Assembly: GCA_026400425.1 (NCBI GenBank)
Contig: JAPLPC010000276.1
Coordinates: forward strand, 1-10,888
Source of the DNA: Hyphomicrobiales bacterium
Lineage (GTDB): Bacteria; Pseudomonadota; Alphaproteobacteria; Rhizobiales; Xanthobacteraceae
DNA: 10,888 nt
Direction of reading: 5' to 3'
A program made the translations under genes and the position numbers. Within the stretch, counting starts at the first letter, position 1. Each line of letters begins with the position of its first letter. Of this stretch, positions 6,309 to 10,888 are shown piece by piece. The notes below the pieces were generated by a model that was given only the letters and a program-made list of their open reading frames with translations, ran no database searches and was not told the DNA's origin.

Positions 6309-7235
6309 CTAGACCGCGACCCGGCCGTCGCTGCTGGTCGGATCGAGGCGGAAATTGCGCGTCTTCACCACGTCGCCCTCGATCTGCTTGCCCAGTTTCT
6401 TCCACAGCAACGCCGACGCCGCCTTCGGATAGACGTGGATGCCGTGATCACGGGTCGATGTGTTGTTGAGGCCGAGTGTCCGGCGCAGCACGCCATTGCC
6501 GTAATGCACGGCGTAGGCATTCCAGATCGGCTTGGTCCAGTGCTCCATGGTCACGGAGATGTTCAGGCAGTCGTGATTCTCGACCTTGTGCGGCGCGTAG
6601 AGCGGCCAGGTGATCATCTCGCCCGGATGCAGATCGATGATCTGGGCGTGCTCGTCGAACCAGCCGCGATACGGCATGTCCTCGGTGGTCTCCCGCAGCA
6701 GGATCTTTTCGATGTTCTTCGGCGGCATGAAAATTTCCGAACGCGGATACAGAAACACGCGCTTGACGCCCTCGATCTGCCACAGCGACTGACCTTGGAT
6801 ATCGGCGTGATACGGCACCTTGCAATTCGGCGACGAGATCAGGATGCCGAGATTGCGCTTGAACGTCTTCATGCCGTCCATGCGATCGTCGAACTCGTCG
6901 AAGATCCTGTCGAGCAGATCGCGATATTCCGGCGCCCAATCCATCACGCGCCGGATGTTCATCCAGATGCGCCCCTTCTCGATCGCCGCGATGGCGTCGA
7001 TGCCGGAGGTGCTGCCGAGTTCGCCATAAACGCGGCGATGCTGCTCACCTTCGAAGCTGACCGATTCGATGCCGAGCTCCTTGGCGGGACACCGCTCGAT
7101 CACCTTGCCGAGCGCCTCGCGTGTGAACAGGCCGGTGTCCTGCAGGCGATGCTGCAGCTTGATGACATGCACGCCGAACAGGTCTTTGTGATGCGGCTGC
7201 CAGTCGGCAATGATCTTGTCCGGAACCATCAACAT
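6309..7235 (-). CDS. JmjC/cupin-like Fe(II)/2-oxoglutarate-dependent oxygenase
   Basis: This 308-residue protein carries a double-stranded beta-helix iron site. H143-A-D145 sits in V-P-Y-H-A-D-I-Q-G-Q-S-L, followed by W-Q-I-E-G-V-K-R-V-F-L-Y-P as in cupin_8/JmjC proteins. A distal His in L-Y-A-P-H-K-V-E-N-H (H216) completes the H-x-D...H triad. A helical N-terminal part precedes the core, and about 75 residues follow it. Such enzymes hydroxylate proteins, small molecules or sugar-linked groups; the substrate is not deducible. The ATG at 7235 has AGGAG 10 nt upstream. The ATG at 7253 contains that AGGAG immediately after its start codon and is less likely. It is 5 bp from the acyltransferase downstream, and its position after a flippase, a GT4 and a GINT1-like gene suggests polysaccharide tailoring. 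Confidence 0.8.
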   Translation of the reverse strand: MLMVPDKIIADWQPHHKDLFGVHVIKLQHRLQDTGLFTREALGKVIERCPAKELGIESVSFEGEQHRRVYGELGSTSGIDAIAAIEKGRIWMNIRRVMDWAPEYRDLLDRIFDEFDDRMDGMKTFKRNLGILISSPNCKVPYHADIQGQSLWQIEGVKRVFLYPRSEIFMPPKNIEKILLRETTEDMPYRGWFDEHAQIIDLHPGEMITWPLYAPHKVENHDCLNISVTMEHWTKPIWNAYAVHYGNGVLRRTLGLNNTSTRDHGIHVYPKAASALLWKKLGKQIEGDVVKTRNFRLDPTSSDGRVAV

Positions 7236-7431
7236 CGCTAAGTCGCTCCTCATCCCTGAACGGCCGTCGCGCCACACGGGGGGCGGCGCCAAACGATTGC
7301 AACGCTATTGAGTTGTCTTGTACCGATATTTCAGCGCAACTGACATCGCGCGAACGTGACAAGCGATATCAAGGTTAAAACCTAATCATCCGCCTACCGC
7401 CAACCGTACTAACGAAACCTGCCGGCGATCG
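7236..7431 (-). promoter_or_regulatory. AT-richer intergenic gap with inverted repeats, possible promoter of the oxygenase gene
   Basis: This is the only sizeable gap inside the minus-strand polysaccharide module. It is visibly more AT-rich between about 7300 and 7415 than the flanking genes. It contains GACATCGC (7342-7349) facing GCGATATC (7363-7370), with one mismatch, and GGTTAAAACC at 7373-7382. No convincing -35/-10 pair was found on the minus strand. A separate promoter or control site is inferred from position and composition only. Confidence 0.35.
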
Positions 7432-7435
7432 TTAG
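7409..7435 (-). terminator. Hairpin overlapping the stop codon of the GINT1-like gene
   Basis: CTAACGA (7409-7415) and TCGTTAG (7429-7435) are perfect 7-bp complements, and the loop contains GCCGGC. The arm overlaps the TAA stop (7434-7432) of the upstream gene. There is no T-run after it on the minus strand, so it may be an attenuating or RNA-processing structure rather than a true intrinsic terminator. Confidence 0.3.
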
Positions 7436-8916
7436 GATTTGAATAAATAGCGCGAGATCTTCGGCTGAATGCGTGCGCCATCGATCAGTTCGAGCCGACC
7501 GTCGCGATTGAGCGTATGCAGCTTGCGGCCAGGCCACTCCGCCGACGGCGCCACATGGTAGCGACGGACCTGTTCGAAACGCGTGGGCGACAGCTCGACC
7601 ACTTCCACAAGCGCCACCGCGGATCCGTAGCCGCCGCTGCAATCCTGAACCGGGCGCCACAAGCGGCCGTCGTGCCGGACGAAATGGCCGGCGGGGCGCG
7701 CATTGGCACGGTCGATCAGCACCGGGTTCTGCGCATGCGGGGTCCACGGCCCCAGCATGTCGTCCGCGTGATAGATCGACAGCGTATCGGAATAGCCGCC
7801 GGCGTCCTCGCGGGTCGCACCGAACAGATAGTAGCGTCCGTCATGCCGCACGATAGTGGCGTCGCCGAGTTCGACGCCTGACAACAGGATGGCGTGACGC
7901 TCCCACTGATCCGGAAAGCGCTTGCAGCGATATGCGATCACCTGCTTCGCGGCGGAGCTCTCCGGGATCATCCAGAGTTCGCCCTCGTCCTCGAACACGA
8001 ACGGATAGGAGAGATGGAACGGCTCCTCGAGCACGGTGACAATCTCGCCGACCGGACCGTGATCATCGAACGCGATCGCCGAGATGACGCCTTTGCCGAC
8101 CCGATGATCGAGCTCTTCGAAGAACACCGCCGTACGGCCCTGCCATGTGACGGCAAACGGATCAGCCGCGAAGCAGTGTGGCCGTTCCTTCAGCCGTTGC
8201 CATGGCACGCCGGTCAGATCGTGCGTCTGCCAGACGCCGGCATCGTCGGTGAAGCGCCAGCCGATATGCCATTGCGGCGCATAGCAGACCGAGCGATAGG
8301 CCTTGCGCAGCAGATGTTCGACGAGTCCGAACACCACGGTGTGCGGCGCGACGCGGATGTCACGGCGCGCAACCTGCGGCGCGATATAGATCGGCGGCCG
8401 CGGTGCGGCTTTCAGATTGGCCACCAGCAGCGTCATCGTGCGCGCCATCAAGGCGGCCAGTGCACCGCTGAGCCCGAGCGCTGTTTCCATCGACGGGTGG
8501 CCGCGATCGACGATGGCGCCGGAGATCTCATCGCGCAGCTCGATCACCGGCATGTCGCCGGCGAGCAGTGCCGTCACCGCGGCAAGCTCGCCCGCCTCGC
8601 CGTTGTAGAGCGGACGAAGATAGACCAGAGCCGCCGTAGCCCGCGCAGGTGCGTCGGTGAAGTCGATCACCGTATCGATCCAGGACGACGAGGTGGGCGT
8701 CAACGACGATCGACTGACCCGATCGGCGCCCGTCCCCTCGCCACCATGCAGAACGCGGTTCTCGATGGCGAAAAGCCAATCGAGGCAATGCGGCGTGGAA
8801 GTCGCCCCCTCGGCCCAGCGCAGATGCACATCGTGCCCGGCCGCCTGCAGCGCGCGGATCGCTTCTGCGATCCACGCCCGCGGGCGCTTCGGATCGCAGC
8901 GCAGTTCAACGATCAT
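7432..8916 (-). CDS. GINT1 N-terminal-domain-like protein (bacterial beta-propeller family)
   Basis: Residues about 249-460 of this 494-residue protein match the domain named after plant glucosamine inositolphosphorylceramide transferase 1. Landmarks are A-D-P-F at 251-254, F-F-E-E-L at 265-269, L-S-Y-P-F at 302-306, E-G-E-L-W-M-I-P-E-S at 311-320 and Y-Y-L-F at 362-365. The repeated blades resemble the five-bladed propeller of GH43/GH68-like enzymes. Residues 1-170 look like a degenerate formyltransferase-like domain, as in some bacterial relatives, but no H-P-S-L-L-P-type catalytic motif is visible; that reading is tentative. The molecular activity is unknown. The ATG at 8916 overlaps the stop of the GT4 gene (ATGA), so it is translationally coupled to it and likely serves the same glycan pathway. 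Confidence 0.72.
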   Translation of the reverse strand: MIVELRCDPKRPRAWIAEAIRALQAAGHDVHLRWAEGATSTPHCLDWLFAIENRVLHGGEGTGADRVSRSSLTPTSSSWIDTVIDFTDAPARATAALVYLRPLYNGEAGELAAVTALLAGDMPVIELRDEISGAIVDRGHPSMETALGLSGALAALMARTMTLLVANLKAAPRPPIYIAPQVARRDIRVAPHTVVFGLVEHLLRKAYRSVCYAPQWHIGWRFTDDAGVWQTHDLTGVPWQRLKERPHCFAADPFAVTWQGRTAVFFEELDHRVGKGVISAIAFDDHGPVGEIVTVLEEPFHLSYPFVFEDEGELWMIPESSAAKQVIAYRCKRFPDQWERHAILLSGVELGDATIVRHDGRYYLFGATREDAGGYSDTLSIYHADDMLGPWTPHAQNPVLIDRANARPAGHFVRHDGRLWRPVQDCSGGYGSAVALVEVVELSPTRFEQVRRYHVAPSAEWPGRKLHTLNRDGRLELIDGARIQPKISRYLFKS

Positions 8917-10043
8917 GGTTGGCGCCCACGCGCTGCGTGCTTGAGCAGCTCGCCGAGCAATCGATCATATTTATCGACCATGCGCGCGATCGAGTAGCGG
9001 TCGCGCAGACCGGTTCCCGCAACGAGAAGATCGGCGCGCAGCGATGAATCATCCAGCGCCCGCGCGATGGCGTCCGAGAACGTGCGGTCATTCGCGGCAT
9101 CGACGAACAGCGCGGCGGGCTTGCCATCGACGGCGAGCACCCCGCGCAGCACCGGCAGATCGCTGGCGACCACAGGCACGCCAGCACTGGCGGCTTCCAC
9201 GGCCGCGAGGCCGAATGTCTCTGCTTGGGATGGGAACACGAAAACATCGAGTGCAGCCAGGAAATCGCCGATCCGGTCGGGCGGCATCTCACCAGTGAAA
9301 TAAACTCGATTGCCTAAGTTTCTCTCAACGACTAGTTGTCGCAGCGACGATTCCTCCGGTCCTTGACCGGCAAGAGCGAGATGCCAGTCCGGGTGATCCG
9401 TAAGCGCCCTGATCGCCGCATCGAGCCGCTTGCCTGCGTTCAGCCGCGCAACGGAACCGAGTAATGGAACTTGCTGCGGCAGGCAGAAGGCGGCGCGCGC
9501 CTGTTGCTTGGTGAGATCCGACGTCTTGATATCGAAACCGTGCGGGACATAGCGCAGCCGATTGCTGTAGCCGCGCGGATATCGCGCGTAATCCGCGAGC
9601 ATGCCCTGCGAATTGACGGTGATGAGGTCGAAAGCGCCGAACATGCCGAGCGCAAGATCGGCGGCGCGCACCAGCGGATTGACCAGCATCCGCGCCGACA
9701 CCTGATTGGCGATGACGGGCGCCGACGTCGCAAGGCGAGCGGCGACACCGCCGACCGTGTTGCCATAGTGCTGGAATGTGAGGATCGCATCTGGCCGTGC
9801 GGCACGGATTTCACGTCGCAACTGGCCCGGGAACTTGAAAAGCCCAGCGAGGCCGCGTGGGCGATCGACGCTGCAATAACGCGTGTTCGGCGGCGCGTCG
9901 AAGCTCGCTGACTTGCGATAGAAGAAGAGATGGCTGACGTCATAGCCGCGGGCCGCCAGCCCGGCACCGACGAGGCGTGAAATTTCCTGCGCCCCGGCGT
10001 TCTCGCCCTGGGTCTGGATGATCAGGATGCGGGGCGGAGCCAT
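8913..10043 (-). CDS. Glycosyltransferase family 4 (GT-B fold)
   Basis: This 376-residue protein has the two Rossmann-like domains of GT-B enzymes. The N-terminal acceptor domain starts with R-I-L-I-I-Q-T-Q and an N-A-G-A-Q-E loop (15-20). The C-terminal nucleotide-sugar domain contains G-S-V-A-R200-L-N-A-G-K205-R and the E-x7-E motif E275-T-F-G-L-A-A-V-E283, with P-V-V-A-S-D-L-P after it. These are the retaining GT4 donor-binding residues. It would transfer a sugar to a lipid-linked glycan at the inner membrane; donor and linkage are unknown. The ATG at 10043 is 3 bp after the flippase stop, and the gene ends in an ATGA overlap with the GINT1-like gene, so the three form one transcription unit. 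Confidence 0.92.
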   Translation of the reverse strand: MAPPRILIIQTQGENAGAQEISRLVGAGLAARGYDVSHLFFYRKSASFDAPPNTRYCSVDRPRGLAGLFKFPGQLRREIRAARPDAILTFQHYGNTVGGVAARLATSAPVIANQVSARMLVNPLVRAADLALGMFGAFDLITVNSQGMLADYARYPRGYSNRLRYVPHGFDIKTSDLTKQQARAAFCLPQQVPLLGSVARLNAGKRLDAAIRALTDHPDWHLALAGQGPEESSLRQLVVERNLGNRVYFTGEMPPDRIGDFLAALDVFVFPSQAETFGLAAVEAASAGVPVVASDLPVLRGVLAVDGKPAALFVDAANDRTFSDAIARALDDSSLRADLLVAGTGLRDRYSIARMVDKYDRLLGELLKHAARGRQP

Positions 10044-10046
10044 TGA

Positions 10047-10888
10047 TCAGGACGTCGGTGACGCCGCCGGCGGCAGCGGCGGCAGTGTTGGATTCGATTT
10101 CCGGAACAGGAACAGCACCGACGGAGCGAGCCCGGGCCAGCGCCGGCACAGCACGTTCAACACGATGGTGACGACGGCGAGGCTGGTAGAGGCCGCGAGC
10201 GCGGCCCCCCACAGACCGAACAGCGGGATGAAGATCGCAAAGCCAATGAAGCGCAACACGATGTTGGACGCCACGATGAACGGATAGCGCCGCTCCTGCC
10301 CAGCGATCTGCAGCACCGAAGGCGCCGGGCCACCGGCGGCATAGAAGGCTGTGCCGAGCGCCAGCGTGATCAGCGTCCACTTCTGCGCGACGAAATCCGG
10401 CCCGAACAGTGCCAGGATCTTGTCGGCGCCGAGTAGCAGCAGCGCGATGCCGACGGCGATGCAGAGCAGCATCATCTCCGCCATCAGCTTCAGCATCTTG
10501 TTCAGTTCGACCGTGTTGCCGGCGAAATACAGGGCCGGAATCCGGCGCGTGGAGATGTTGTGCAGGGCACCGAGCGGCACCGCGAACATATTGGCGATGC
10601 GCGAGGCGACGAAATAAGCGCCGGCGGACACCGGATCGAGAAACCAGTAGACGATGACCACATCAAAGAACTGGTTGATGGTTTCCAGGATCGACGATGC
10701 CCAGAAGCCGGACGAGGCCTTGATCCAGTGCGGCACGTGCCAGCGCGGACGTGCCCGCAGCACCTCGCGCGGCAAGCGGCGCAGGATGGCCGTCACCTGA
10801 ATGCCGATCGCCAGCGCGACGCCGATCGAACACAACAGGAAGAATTCGTGGATCTCGATGATCGGATGGCTGACGATCAGCGCGATCA
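10047..10888 (-). CDS. Polysaccharide flippase (Wzx/MOP superfamily), C-terminal part, cut by window edge
   Basis: The open frame continues past the right edge without a start; 280 codons (279 residues plus the stop) are visible. They show alternating hydrophobic segments, about six to seven likely membrane helices, for example around A-L-A-I-G-I-Q, V-V-I-V-Y-W-F-L, L-L-C-I-A-V-G-I-A-L-L-L-L-G and F-I-G-F-A-I-F-I-P-L-F-G. Y-F-V-A-S-R-I-A-N and G-Q-E-R-R-Y-P-F-I-V are typical of O-antigen/exopolysaccharide exporters of the MOP superfamily. The C-terminus is a Pro/Ser-rich cytoplasmic tail. It would translocate lipid-linked glycan units across the inner membrane. The TTG at 10835 is internal, not the start. 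The GT4 start follows its stop by 3 bp. Confidence 0.85.
   Translation of the reverse strand, partial: IALIVSHPIIEIHEFFLLCSIGVALAIGIQVTAILRRLPREVLRARPRWHVPHWIKASSGFWASSILETINQFFDVVIVYWFLDPVSAGAYFVASRIANMFAVPLGALHNISTRRIPALYFAGNTVELNKMLKLMAEMMLLCIAVGIALLLLGADKILALFGPDFVAQKWTLITLALGTAFYAAGGPAPSVLQIAGQERRYPFIVASNIVLRFIGFAIFIPLFGLWGAALAASTSLAVVTIVLNVLCRRWPGLAPSVLFLFRKSNPTLPPLPPAASPTS

Noticed and set aside
7894..8997. 367-codon plus-strand open frame opposite the GINT1-like gene
   Set aside because: His/Arg/Asp-rich translation typical of antisense reading; no domain, and it runs over the ATGA junction of two real genes.
1..10888. CRISPR arrays, tRNA or rRNA genes, phage or toxin-antitoxin genes
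   Set aside because: No regularly spaced repeats, no cloverleaf-like segment and no matching proteins were seen; the gaps between genes are short and accounted for.

Overview
The window is uniformly GC-rich, with GC-ending codons, tightly packed genes with overlapping stop and start codons, and dispersed intergenic palindromes typical of Bradyrhizobium, Rhodopseudomonas and Afipia. It most likely comes from an alphaproteobacterium of the Nitrobacteraceae. That assignment is inferred from composition and gene content, not from a marker gene. The window reads as three neighbouring modules rather than one pathway.

Left edge (1-422): the first 13 codons of an IS110-family transposase run off the left end on the minus strand. 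Upstream of its start lies a strong hairpin with a long loop (108-174), where the non-coding left end of IS110-group elements encodes a bridge RNA. A C-rich/G-rich dispersed palindrome follows (about 265-306).

Nitrile/amide module (423-5105): a NylB-like serine hydrolase on the plus strand converges on a three-gene minus-strand nitrile hydratase operon (alpha, beta, accessory protein). The operon is divergent from a plus-strand Amidohydro_3 metal-dependent hydrolase. The alpha gene has the intact cobalt-type C-T-L-C-S-C claw and a His/Asp-rich N-terminus, but its reading frame breaks just after the V-W-D-S motif, apparently through loss of 10 nt. The last 42 codons continue in another frame up to a TGATG junction with beta. 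As written, the enzyme should be broken, although beta and the accessory gene are intact. No classical amidase is present; the two flanking hydrolases are candidates for the amide step, but this is a hypothesis.

Cell-surface polysaccharide module (5182-10888, all minus strand): in transcription order, the C-terminal half of a Wzx-type flippase (cut by the right edge), a GT4 glycosyltransferase, a protein with the beta-propeller domain named after plant GINT1, then after a 196-bp AT-richer gap a JmjC/cupin-like Fe(II)/2-oxoglutarate oxygenase, and a CelD/FemAB-like acyltransferase. The first three genes are coupled (3-bp gap, then a 4-bp ATGA overlap). The last two are 5 bp apart and may have their own promoter in the gap. 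The set looks like part of an exopolysaccharide, capsule or glycolipid locus with tailoring enzymes. A perfect 13-bp inverted repeat (5112-5155) separates this module from the convergent amidohydrolase gene.
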